DNA of 64,000 nucleotides from Sphingomonas sp. LaA6.9 (GTDB taxonomy: Bacteria > Pseudomonadota > Alphaproteobacteria > Sphingomonadales > Sphingomonadaceae). The notes beneath the pieces were generated by a model. The model did no database searches and was not told the DNA's origin. It worked only from the letters and a program-made list of their open reading frames with translations. The DNA lies in assembly GCF_022601895.1 (NCBI RefSeq), contig NZ_JAKVIO010000011.1:1-64000 (forward strand), given 5' to 3'. A program made the translations under genes and the position numbers. Shown piece after piece: positions 18,877 to 26,990 of the stretch (positions are counted from its first letter, which is position 1; the number at the start of each line of letters is the position of its first letter).

Positions 18877-19586
18877 TCTGAAATCCAATCTGCAATATCG
18901 CTCACAAGATATTGTGAAAGAGCAGGATAATGCGATGGCTCGCTGTTGCGCCAGAGCGGCGTTCCCGAGACCTTGATATCGGCCTCATGCGGGTCGGACT
19001 CGAGCCTGATTGTGCGGATGGCGCCTCCGCTAGCCACGTTGGTCGCTTTCAGGCCTGCCAGAAGCGGGGCGCCGAGGCGATAGCCCGCGACCTCCAGCCC
19101 GTCCGAAAGCGCCTTCGCCTCGATGCTTGCGGCCAGTTCCGGCAGCCCGTCTTCGCGGTCCGCCGCCATGCGCGTCCGGATCAGTTCGCGCAGCAGAGCC
19201 TCTCCCGTGACCGGGGCGAGGCGCCAGCGACTCTGCGCCATGACGCCACCGTCCAGAAGCGCACCGCCGCGCAGGCTTGCGATATGGAAGGGGCTCCCGA
19301 TCGCATCGGCGGAACGCGCGATCGCGGCATGCCAGTCGGTCCAGGCGACACCGTCGATCGGCGTGATGCTTTCCAGCGTGCCGGGCAGGTCGGGCAGGAA
19401 GCAGCGAAACCCGCGCGCGGCGAGCCCGCGCATCGTTTCGATCAGGAAATGCCGCGTCCGGTTGGCTTCCTCGAACAGCGGCGCGAGCAAAAGCAGCGGC
19501 GTTGCACCGCTATCTCCGATCGTGACGATGCGCTCGCGCCCGTCGCCCCATGGGTAGGCGAGCCAGCCCAGCCCGCCTCGGTTCAC
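18861..19586 (-). CDS. Exosortase A-associated hydrolase 2
   Basis: This 241-residue alpha/beta-hydrolase-like protein resembles the second exosortase-associated hydrolase family, with LLLLAPLFEEANRTRHF near residue 31 and FRCFLPDLPGTLES near 61. The usual nucleophile elbow is replaced by ASLRGGA, without serine or cysteine, so it may be inactive or use another residue; family members I recall also have an arginine there. It overlaps the acyl carrier protein gene by four bases and hydrolase 1 by 16, so the three are co-translated. Confidence 0.82.
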   Translation of the reverse strand: MNRGGLGWLAYPWGDGRERIVTIGDSGATPLLLLAPLFEEANRTRHFLIETMRGLAARGFRCFLPDLPGTLESITPIDGVAWTDWHAAIARSADAIGSPFHIASLRGGALLDGGVMAQSRWRLAPVTGEALLRELIRTRMAADREDGLPELAASIEAKALSDGLEVAGYRLGAPLLAGLKATNVASGGAIRTIRLESDPHEADIKVSGTPLWRNSEPSHYPALSQYLVSDIADWISECVNG

Positions 19587-19855
19587 CCGAGCGCCTTGGC
19601 TGTCGCGAATCCGACCAGATTGCCGAAGCTCTCGAGCATCTCGCCATCGACCTCGTCATCATCGATGATGATGCCCAGACGATCTTCTATCTCGGTCAGC
19701 AAGCCGGCGACCGCCATCGAATCCAGTTCCGGCAATGCCCCAAACAGCGGCGTGTTGTCATCGAATGTAGCGACGCGCTCGGGCTGGAGTCCCAATATGT
19801 CGCGGAGCACGGCGCGAACCGTATCCTCGATTTCGACGGCTTCGGCAGACTTCAC
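19583..19855 (-). CDS. Acyl carrier protein of the exosortase A cluster
   Basis: This 90-residue carrier has the phosphopantetheine site Ser46 in ELDSMAV and the usual four-helix pattern of acidic residues (IEDRLGIIIDDDEVDGE). It lies between the FemAB/GNAT-like gene and the two hydrolases. The acyl-AMP ligase of the divergent arm could charge it, so a fatty or hydroxy acid may be carried for polysaccharide or lipid modification. That role is inference. Confidence 0.9.
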   Translation of the reverse strand: MKSAEAVEIEDTVRAVLRDILGLQPERVATFDDNTPLFGALPELDSMAVAGLLTEIEDRLGIIIDDDEVDGEMLESFGNLVGFATAKALG

Positions 19856-19891
19856 GCGTATTCCTCGCTGAATCCGGGTTTCGCGGGTTCC

Positions 19892-20947
19892 CTAGTCGAC
19901 ACTGCGCCCGCGGACAAGATTGCCCAGCGTCGCGCGTGCCCAGCCGACCCATCCACCGATTGTTCGCGGATTGTACATTTCAAGATGCTCGAGGGGGCGG
20001 GCACGATCCATCCAGTTGGCCTTATAGCCATCATTGCCTGTTCCATAGTCGATCAGCGACACGCCATCCTTGTCGAGCACATGCTCGAACATAGCGGCGC
20101 TGAGCAGCGTTCCAGGCGAATGTTCAGCAGCGTCCTCGACATAGGCGAGCTTGTGGATGATCGCGGAGCCGTTCTCTACGGTCCAGATCTGCGCCGCGAC
20201 CGGGCGCCCATCAAGTTTTGCGATGCCTAGTCGTAATGTACCGGCCGCGGCCTCATGCGCAGCCATGGCGCGCAGGAAGTCAGCAGAGCCTTCATCAGGC
20301 TTCCAGCTTTCTTTGTAGATGACCTCGTAGGATTTCCATGTAACTGCATCAAATGTTGTGTGAACATCGAAATCGATCTGTGCTTTCGCCAGCTTGCGCG
20401 CAACGGTACTTCGCAGTTCGCCGGGGCGGGCCGACCAATAGCGGGCGAAGGAAATTTCCGGGGTGTCTGCAATCCAGTTGACCGTGGCCGAGCTGCGCAC
20501 GACCTTCCAGCCAGCGCGTCGAAAAGCGGTGGCCAGCAGCGCGGCGCTGCCGTCTTCGACGGGCACTGGCGCGAGCGCGAGGCGCTTGACCTTGAGCGTG
20601 CCGCGCACGCGCTTCGCTATTGCGGTCAGCAGCCGGAGCTTCAAGGCGTCATCCGCGACGCCGCTGAATACCGGCTGAAAGGCGAGCGTGTACCAACTCG
20701 CCAGCGCGGTCAGCGAGCCGTCCTGCTGGCGCGCGAGAAACAGCCAGCATTGCGCCTTTTCGCTGACGGCGCGCGCGACCAGTGGACGGACGCCGGGCGG
20801 GCAGTGCGCCCAGGTGCGACGGAACCATTCGAGCCGGTTGAACAGTGCGGGCTGGGCGGTACGATCGAGCGATCCACGCGCCGCGGCTTCGACAGCATCG
20901 AAATCGTCGAAATATTCCCCCTTAACCCACAAGGCGCTATCCCCCAT
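19892..20947 (-). CDS. GNAT/FemAB-like acyltransferase of the exosortase A cluster
   Basis: This 351-residue protein has the two-lobed GNAT fold seen in FemAB and CelD-like proteins. Characteristic segments are YEVIYKESWKPDEG near residue 228 and, late in the protein, IHKLAYVEDAAEHSPGTLLSAAMFEHVLD followed by IDYGTGNDGYKANWMD. It probably transfers an acyl or aminoacyl group to the polysaccharide or its lipid carrier, possibly from the ACP encoded 36 bases downstream. The start codon lies only 35 bases from the divergent ligase gene. Confidence 0.85.
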   Translation of the reverse strand: MGDSALWVKGEYFDDFDAVEAAARGSLDRTAQPALFNRLEWFRRTWAHCPPGVRPLVARAVSEKAQCWLFLARQQDGSLTALASWYTLAFQPVFSGVADDALKLRLLTAIAKRVRGTLKVKRLALAPVPVEDGSAALLATAFRRAGWKVVRSSATVNWIADTPEISFARYWSARPGELRSTVARKLAKAQIDFDVHTTFDAVTWKSYEVIYKESWKPDEGSADFLRAMAAHEAAAGTLRLGIAKLDGRPVAAQIWTVENGSAIIHKLAYVEDAAEHSPGTLLSAAMFEHVLDKDGVSLIDYGTGNDGYKANWMDRARPLEHLEMYNPRTIGGWVGWARATLGNLVRGRSVD

Positions 20948-20982
20948 TCCCCCATGCCGGGTTGAACGCCAAAGGAGCCAAA

Positions 20983-22497
20983 GTGCAAGCCCCCTCCTGC
21001 AATCCTATGCCGCTCGACCATCTGGTCTTGCGCGGTTCGCCCGAAGCGCCCGCAATAGCGGCCCGATTCGGGACGATCAGCTATGCCGAACTCGACGGGC
21101 TTGTCGGACGGATGGCTTCGGGATTGCTCGCGCAAGGGCTCGATGCGGGCGATCGCGTGGCGGCATGGCTGCCCAAGACGCGCGCGTCGTGCGTGCTGCC
21201 TTTGGCGGCCGCGCGCGCGGGTCTGGTCTATGTGCCGATCAACCCGCTGCTCAAGCACGCGCAGGTCGCCCATATCCTCGCCGATAGCGGCGCGCGGCTG
21301 CTTCTGACACAGGCTGCGCGCGCGGAGACGCTCGGTGAGGGCGATCGGCCCGATGACTGCGCGCTGATCACCGACGAGGATGCGCTGATCGGCGATGACG
21401 TCATGCCGCCATCATCGCGCAACGCGGCCGAACTTGTGGAAATTCTCTACACGTCGGGATCCACGGGGCGGCCCAAGGGCGTGATGCTGAGCCACGCCAA
21501 TCTCTGGCTCGGGGCGATCAGCGTTGCGCATTATCTGAACATCGTGCCCGCCGATCGTGTGCTGGGCGCACTGCCTTTCAGCTTCGACTATGGCCAGAGC
21601 CAGCTGCTCTCGACATGGGCGGGGGGCGGGTGCGCGGTGCCTATCGACTATCTGACCCCGCGCGACGTGATCAAGGCGGTCGAGCGGTTCGGCGTTACCA
21701 GCCTGGCAGGCGTCCCGCCGCTCTGGGTGCAACTCGCCGAGGCCGAATGGTCGGTGGAAACGGCGACGCAGATCCGACGCCTGACCAACACGGGCGGCGC
21801 GCTCCCGGTGCCATTGGTCCGCAAGCTTCGGGGTATGTTCCCTGCCGCGCAGCTCTACCTGATGTACGGGCTGACCGAGGCATTCCGGTCTACTTATCTC
21901 GATCCCGCATTGACCGACGATCATCCTGATTCGATCGGTCGCGCGATCCCCTTTGCCGAGGTGATGGTCGTCCGTCCCGATGGCAGTCTGACCGATGACG
22001 GCGAACCCGGAGAGCTTGTCCACGCTGGCGCGCTGGTGGCGCAGGGCTATTGGCGGGATCCCGCGCGCACCGCCGAGCGGTTCAGACCCGCGCCCATCGC
22101 TTCGCAGGAAGGCGGCACAGCGGTCTGGTCGGGCGATACCGTGATACGCGATGCTGAGGGCTTGCTGCGCTTTTCGGGACGTAATGACGAGATGATCAAG
22201 ACCGCGGGCAACCGCGTCAGCCCGACCGAGGTCGAGGAGGCCGCGATCGCCAGCGGGGCGGTCGCCGAAGCCGTGGCACTGGGCGTTCCAGATCCGCGGC
22301 TGGGGCAGGCGATCCTGCTGGTCGCGCGCCCCGTCGGCATTTCGCACGAATCCGCGCAGGAAAAGCTGGCGTCATGGTTCAGGGCGGAACTCCCCAATTA
22401 CATGCAGCCGCGTGAAATCCGTCTGCGCGACGAATTGCCGCGCAATCCCAACGGCAAGCTCGACCGAAGCGCCATCCGGCAGGAGCATCTGGCATGA
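20983..22497 (+). CDS. Exosortase A-associated acyl-CoA ligase (AMP-forming)
   Basis: This 504-residue adenylate-forming enzyme activates a carboxylic acid with ATP. The phosphate loop YTSGSTGRPKGVMLSH is near residue 163, the A5 motif MYGLTEAF near 297, the hinge FSGRNDEMIKTAGNRVSP near 402 and the catalytic lysine in NPNGKLDR close to the end. I chose GTG 20983 because AAAGGAG lies 7-12 bases upstream; TTG 20962 and ATG 21007 are alternatives. Product is probably loaded onto CoA or the cluster ACP. It opens the rightward arm and overlaps the decarboxylase gene by four bases. Confidence 0.9.
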   Translation: MQAPSCNPMPLDHLVLRGSPEAPAIAARFGTISYAELDGLVGRMASGLLAQGLDAGDRVAAWLPKTRASCVLPLAAARAGLVYVPINPLLKHAQVAHILADSGARLLLTQAARAETLGEGDRPDDCALITDEDALIGDDVMPPSSRNAAELVEILYTSGSTGRPKGVMLSHANLWLGAISVAHYLNIVPADRVLGALPFSFDYGQSQLLSTWAGGGCAVPIDYLTPRDVIKAVERFGVTSLAGVPPLWVQLAEAEWSVETATQIRRLTNTGGALPVPLVRKLRGMFPAAQLYLMYGLTEAFRSTYLDPALTDDHPDSIGRAIPFAEVMVVRPDGSLTDDGEPGELVHAGALVAQGYWRDPARTAERFRPAPIASQEGGTAVWSGDTVIRDAEGLLRFSGRNDEMIKTAGNRVSPTEVEEAAIASGAVAEAVALGVPDPRLGQAILLVARPVGISHESAQEKLASWFRAELPNYMQPREIRLRDELPRNPNGKLDRSAIRQEHLA

Positions 22498-23726
22498 AGC
22501 CCATGGGCAGCATCCCCGCGGACTATCGCGGCGACGACGGCGAACTCGTGATCGGAGGGCAGCGCGTCTCGGAAATCGTCGAAGCAGCAGGCGATACGCC
22601 GCTGTTCGTCTATGATCTTTCGATCATCGAGGCGCGGATCGATCGCTTGCGGACCGCAATGCCCGCAGGACTGCTGATCCATTATGCGATGAAGGCCAAT
22701 CCCTTTCCTCCGTTGCTGACGGCGATGGCGGCGCGCGTCGACGGCATCGACGTCGCGTCGCAAGGCGAGATGCGCCTTGCGCTCGAAGCCGGCGCGGCGC
22801 CTGGCCTGATTTCCTTTGCCGGCCCGGGCAAGCGCGATCGCGAGATCGAGGCCGCGATCGGACATGGCATCACGCTCAACTGCGAATCTGCCAATGAGGT
22901 CGAGCGCGCGCTCGCTATCGCCGGTCGGCTGGGGGTGAAGCCGCGGCTCGCGATCCGGATAAATCCCGATTTCGAACTGCGAGGATCGGGCATGCGGATG
23001 GGGGGGCGGCCTACCGCCTTTGGCGTCGATGTCGCCGATGTGCCCGCTCTGGTTTTGCACATGATCTCTGAGGGCGCCGATTGGCGCGGATTCCACATTT
23101 TCGGCGGCTCGCAAGCGCTCGACCCCGACGCCTTGATCGAGGCGCAGGCGGCGACGATCGAGCTATGCGCCAGACTGGCGACGGAGATCGGCATGGCGCC
23201 GCCGCTGGTCAATCTGGGCGGCGGGTTCGGGATACCCTATTTCCCGGGCGAGGCGCCGCTCGATGTCGAGCGGATCGGCGTCGCTTTGGCGCAAGCACTT
23301 GAATCGCATGCGCATTTGCTCGGCGATACTGAATTCGCGATCGAACTCGGGCGCTGGCTTGTGGGTGAGGCGGGGGTGTATCTGACCCGGATCATCGACC
23401 GCAAGCGGAGCCATGGGGAAACATTCCTGGTCACCGATGGCGGGTTGCACCACCAGCTTGCCGCCAGCGGCAATTTCGGAACGGTGGTGCGTCGCAACTA
23501 TCCGATCGCGATCGCCAACCGGTTCGGCGCGGATGCGGACGAGACAGTGACTGTCGTTGGCTGCCTTTGCACGCCGCTGGACAGGCTCGGCGATCATGTG
23601 GGCCTGCCCATGGCGGGCCCGGGTGACATCATCGCGGTGTTCATGGCCGGTGCCTATGGCGCGAGCGCCAGCCCTTCGGCCTTTCTCGGCCACGGCCCCG
23701 CGCAGGAGATTCTGCTCGGCGGGTGA
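22494..23726 (+). CDS. Exosortase A-associated PLP-dependent decarboxylase
   Basis: This 410-residue fold-type III enzyme resembles diaminopimelate and ornithine decarboxylases and matches the exosortase A system decarboxylase family. The PLP-binding Lys67 is in HYAMKANP, the phosphate-binding glycine loop is NLGGGFGIPYF, and the dimer-contact cysteine motif is GCLCTPLD. Its substrate is not known; it may supply an amine used in the polysaccharide or in acylation. The ATG overlaps the ligase stop by four bases. Confidence 0.9.
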   Translation: MKPMGSIPADYRGDDGELVIGGQRVSEIVEAAGDTPLFVYDLSIIEARIDRLRTAMPAGLLIHYAMKANPFPPLLTAMAARVDGIDVASQGEMRLALEAGAAPGLISFAGPGKRDREIEAAIGHGITLNCESANEVERALAIAGRLGVKPRLAIRINPDFELRGSGMRMGGRPTAFGVDVADVPALVLHMISEGADWRGFHIFGGSQALDPDALIEAQAATIELCARLATEIGMAPPLVNLGGGFGIPYFPGEAPLDVERIGVALAQALESHAHLLGDTEFAIELGRWLVGEAGVYLTRIIDRKRSHGETFLVTDGGLHHQLAASGNFGTVVRRNYPIAIANRFGADADETVTVVGCLCTPLDRLGDHVGLPMAGPGDIIAVFMAGAYGASASPSAFLGHGPAQEILLGG

Positions 23727-23767
23727 CGCCAGTCCTAACACTATTTTCACCTCTTTCTCCGATACCG

Positions 23768-23784
23768 GGCGCTGATCCAGCGCC
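23768..23784 (+). other. Short hairpin between decarboxylase and export genes
   Basis: GGCGCTG and CAGCGCC pair perfectly over a 3-base loop 42 bases after the decarboxylase stop. No T-run follows. It may partly separate the ligase-decarboxylase pair from the export genes. Confidence 0.3.
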
Positions 23785-23847
23785 ATAGCCGCGTTCGCCC
23801 TGCCTGTGCGGGAGCCGGTGCCGCATGGTGCGCAAGGGGTGAAAAAA

Positions 23848-24495
23848 ATGCGTTTTGGTTCAGTTGCTTCAAGATCCCTGCTCGGCGCAGCGCTGGCTGC
23901 GACCGCGCTCGGCGGCTGCATGGGCGGTGGGGCGAGCCCCGAACTTCCGTCCGCGGCCTTTGTCGCGCTCGAGGAAAAGCCTGGTGAAGAATATGTCATC
24001 GGCCCGCTGGACGAACTCACGATCTTCGTCTGGCGCAACCCCGAGCTTGGCGCAAAGGTTCAGGTCCGCCCCGACGGTCGCATCACCACGCCCCTCATCA
24101 CCGACCTCCCCGCGGTAGGGAAAACGCCGGCGCTGCTCGCCGACGACATCAAGGTCGCGCTCACCAAATATATCGAGGATCCGCTGGTTTCGGTGATCGT
24201 CGACAAGTTTTCGGGTACCTATTCGCAGCAGGTCCGCATTGTGGGCGCGACCGAAAAGCCGGCATCGTTGCCCTATCGCGCGAACATGACGCTGCTGGAT
24301 GCGATGATCGCTGTCGGCGGTTTGTCTGAATTCGCGGCAGGCAACCGCGCACGTCTCGTGCGCTTCGACCGCGCGAGCGGCAAGCAGCAGGAATATGCGC
24401 TCAAGATCAACAAGCTGCTCAAGCAGGGGGATTCGAGCGCCAATGTCCGCCTCGCACCCGGCGATGTCATCATCATTCCCGAAAGCGCGTTCTGA
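23848..24495 (+). CDS. Polysaccharide export outer-membrane lipoprotein (Wza/EpsE-like)
   Basis: This 215-residue lipoprotein has a signal peptide with lipobox LGGC (Cys24). The polysaccharide export domain begins YVIGPLDELTIFVWRNPEL near residue 50, and an SLBB-type domain follows (QVRIVGATEKPASLPYRANMT). The C-terminus DVIIIPESAF is typical. It should form the outer-membrane exit channel for the exopolysaccharide. I chose ATG 23848 because it gives the proper signal peptide; an upstream GTG at 23806 would bury it. It is the first of the export and assembly genes. Confidence 0.93.
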   Translation: MRFGSVASRSLLGAALAATALGGCMGGGASPELPSAAFVALEEKPGEEYVIGPLDELTIFVWRNPELGAKVQVRPDGRITTPLITDLPAVGKTPALLADDIKVALTKYIEDPLVSVIVDKFSGTYSQQVRIVGATEKPASLPYRANMTLLDAMIAVGGLSEFAAGNRARLVRFDRASGKQQEYALKINKLLKQGDSSANVRLAPGDVIIIPESAF

Positions 24496-24526
24496 CGGAA
24501 CATTTGCCTAAGGTTCATAATCGGTT

Positions 24527-26068
24527 ATGAATGGTCTTTACGACGAGATACGCATCGTGCTGCACGGGTTGTGGCAGCGCCGCTGGCTTGCGCTCGCGGT
24601 GGCCTGGGCGATCTGCCTCGTCGGCTGGCTCGTCGTATCGCTGATCCCCAACAGCTATGAATCGCGCGCGCGCATCTTCGTCCAGATGCAATCGATCCTG
24701 CCCGACAAGATCGGCATCACCCCCGTGGAGCGGCAGCGCGAGATCGATCGTGTTCGCCAGACGCTGACCTCGGCGGTCAATCTCGAAAAGATCGTGCGGG
24801 GCACCGATCTCCGCCAGACGGTCGCGAGCGAGCGCGACGTGGCTGACCGGGTCGTCGCGCTTCAGGAGGCGATCAAGGTCACCGCGCAGCAGGATAATCT
24901 GTTCGAGATCAGCGCCACCGCATCCTTTTCCGGCCTGTCCGACGCCGAGAACGCGAAGCTGGCACGCGACATCGCGCAAAAGCTGATCGACATCTTCGTC
25001 GCCGAAAACATGGCGGGTGGGCGTGAGGAGACGCAACAGACGCTGCGCTTCCTCGACACGCAGCTCGCCGAGCGTGAGCAGCAGCTTCAGGATGCCGAGC
25101 AGAAGCGGATGGCGTTCGACCAGCAATATATGGGGCTCCTCCCGGGCGTGGGATCGCTCGGCGAGCGGATGCAGGCCGCGCGCGCCGAACTGTCGCAGAT
25201 CGATTCCGATCTCGTGGCGTCGCAAAGTTCGTTGTCAGCGATCAACGGACAGATGGCGGGCACGGCGGGCGCAACGGGCGGCACGCCCGTGTCCGCTGGC
25301 GCAGGCCCCGCAGCGCTGCGACTGGCCGAAATCGAGGGGCAGATTGCGGGCGCACGTGCACGCGGCTGGACCGAGGCGCACCCCGACGTCGTCGCGCTCA
25401 ATCGCCAGCTTGCGGCTGCGCGCGCTGCCGCGAGCGGGGAGCGACGCATCGGCGGGGGGGCGGGAGCGGCCGCGAATCCGCTCTATGTTTCGCTGCGTGC
25501 GATGCAGGCCGAAAAGCAGGCGACGGTCGCCGCACTCTCCGCGCGCAAGAACCAGCTCCAGCGCGACATGAACCTATTGATGGCCAAGCAGAGCGCGGAT
25601 CCCGGCGCCGTTTCCGAGCAGGGGCGCATCGGCCGCGACTATGACGTGCTCAAGCAGCAATATGACAAGCTGCTCGAGGATCGCGAACAGATTCGCCTTC
25701 GCAATGAGGTCGAGAGCCAGACCGAATCGATCGTCTTCAAACTGATCGATCCGCCGACGAGCCCGCGCGTGCCCGTATCGCCCAACCGCCCGCTATTGCT
25801 GGCGCTCGTGCTTGTAGCGGGCGTCGGCGCCGGCATTGCCGCGGCGTTCGCGAAGGGGCAGCTCCAGACGACCTACGCGACCGCGGAAAGGCTTGCGAAG
25901 GCGAGCGGGCTGCATGTGATCGGTACGATCAGCGAGGTACTGACCGCACCCGAGCGCGAAGCGCGCCGCAAGAAACTGGCATGGTTTGCGGGTGGGGCCG
26001 GCGGCGTGGCGGCCATGTTTGTGCTGCTGCTGCTCGTCGAGTTCATCCAGCGTGGCATGGTGGCCTGA
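24527..26068 (+). CDS. XrtA system chain-length determinant (Wzz/EpsF-like)
   Basis: This 513-residue polysaccharide co-polymerase has an N-terminal membrane helix (about residues 20-42), a long periplasmic region with coiled-coil segments (TQQTLRFLDTQLAEREQQLQDAEQ), a second helix near 423-443 after the proline-rich PTSPRVPVSPNRP, and a third near 486-508. It controls polymer length and export together with the outer-membrane lipoprotein and the tyrosine autokinase that flank it. The kinase gene starts 11 bases later. Confidence 0.92.
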   Translation: MNGLYDEIRIVLHGLWQRRWLALAVAWAICLVGWLVVSLIPNSYESRARIFVQMQSILPDKIGITPVERQREIDRVRQTLTSAVNLEKIVRGTDLRQTVASERDVADRVVALQEAIKVTAQQDNLFEISATASFSGLSDAENAKLARDIAQKLIDIFVAENMAGGREETQQTLRFLDTQLAEREQQLQDAEQKRMAFDQQYMGLLPGVGSLGERMQAARAELSQIDSDLVASQSSLSAINGQMAGTAGATGGTPVSAGAGPAALRLAEIEGQIAGARARGWTEAHPDVVALNRQLAAARAAASGERRIGGGAGAAANPLYVSLRAMQAEKQATVAALSARKNQLQRDMNLLMAKQSADPGAVSEQGRIGRDYDVLKQQYDKLLEDREQIRLRNEVESQTESIVFKLIDPPTSPRVPVSPNRPLLLALVLVAGVGAGIAAAFAKGQLQTTYATAERLAKASGLHVIGTISEVLTAPEREARRKKLAWFAGGAGGVAAMFVLLLLVEFIQRGMVA

Positions 26069-26079
26069 GGGGATATGCA

Positions 26080-26988
26080 ATGAACAAGCACACCCCGCTC
26101 AGCTCGAACGGATCGCTTCTGGAGCGCGCTTCGCAGGTCTTCGATTTGCGAAAAGCGGTTGCCGCCAACGTCGTCGAGCTTCCGGTGCAACCTGTTGTGG
26201 CCCAGGTCATGCCCGTCGCGCCGCAAGCTGAAGCGGTGATGCTCGAAACGCCGCGCGCCTTTGCCGGGCGACATGGCAGCGTCGATCGCGATGCGCTGAG
26301 GGAAGCCAGATTCATCCTTCCCGACATGCCCGCCGGGGTGCTCGGCGAGGAATTCCGGCTGGTGAAGCGCGAGTTGCTGATCGACGCCAAGGCCGATCTC
26401 GCGCCCAAGGGGCGGATGATCCTCATGGCATCGGCCAGGCCTAATGAGGGCAAGACCTTTTCGGCGATCAACCTCGCGCTCTCGATGGCTGCCGAGAAGG
26501 ATATCGAAGTTCTGCTGGTCGATGCGGACTTCGCCAAGCCTGAAATTCTGTCGACCTTGGGGCTGGAGGATGGCCCCGGGCTCATGGATGCGCTCGCCGA
26601 CCCGGCGCTCGATGTCGAGAGTTGCATCATACGCACCGATGTTGCGGGACTCTATGTCCTGCCGGCCGGGCAGCAGACCAACAGCGATACCGAACAACTT
26701 GCTTCAGTGCGTACCGCCGCGGTGATCGAGAGGCTGCTCACCAGCAATCCGGCGCGGATCGTGATCGTGGACTCGCCTCCTGTGCTCGCCGCATCGCCCG
26801 CCTCGGTGCTCGCGCTCCACGCCGGGCAGTGCGTGATGGTGGTCAAGGCCGACCGCACGACGGAAGCCGAACTGCGCGACGCGCTCGGGCTGCTCCATGG
26901 CTGCGAGAATATCCGGCTGCTTCTCAACGCGGTCACCTACAAGGCCGGTTCCCGCAGCTTCGGCACCTATTACGGATATGGGGACTGA
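26080..26988 (+). CDS. XrtA-associated tyrosine autokinase (CpsD/CapB type)
   Basis: This 302-residue cytoplasmic BY-kinase has Walker A ARPNEGKT at residues 119-126, Walker A' LLVDADFAKP and Walker B IVIVDSPP. The tyrosine-rich tail FGTYYGYGD is the expected autophosphorylation site. It regulates polymer assembly through the Wzz-like protein encoded just upstream. ATG 26080 follows GAGGGGAT at a good distance; a longer in-frame opening at 25981 lies inside the upstream gene and was rejected. Confidence 0.93.
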   Translation: MNKHTPLSSNGSLLERASQVFDLRKAVAANVVELPVQPVVAQVMPVAPQAEAVMLETPRAFAGRHGSVDRDALREARFILPDMPAGVLGEEFRLVKRELLIDAKADLAPKGRMILMASARPNEGKTFSAINLALSMAAEKDIEVLLVDADFAKPEILSTLGLEDGPGLMDALADPALDVESCIIRTDVAGLYVLPAGQQTNSDTEQLASVRTAAVIERLLTSNPARIVIVDSPPVLAASPASVLALHAGQCVMVVKADRTTEAELRDALGLLHGCENIRLLLNAVTYKAGSRSFGTYYGYGD

Positions 26989-26990
26989 GC

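Noticed and set aside
23806-23847. Earlier GTG start for the export lipoprotein
   Set aside because: It would place 14 residues before the signal peptide and disrupt the lipoprotein signal.
26622-26990. N-terminal extension of the outer-membrane beta-barrel protein
   Set aside because: It lies inside the tyrosine autokinase gene in another frame; GTG 26991 gives a proper signal peptide.
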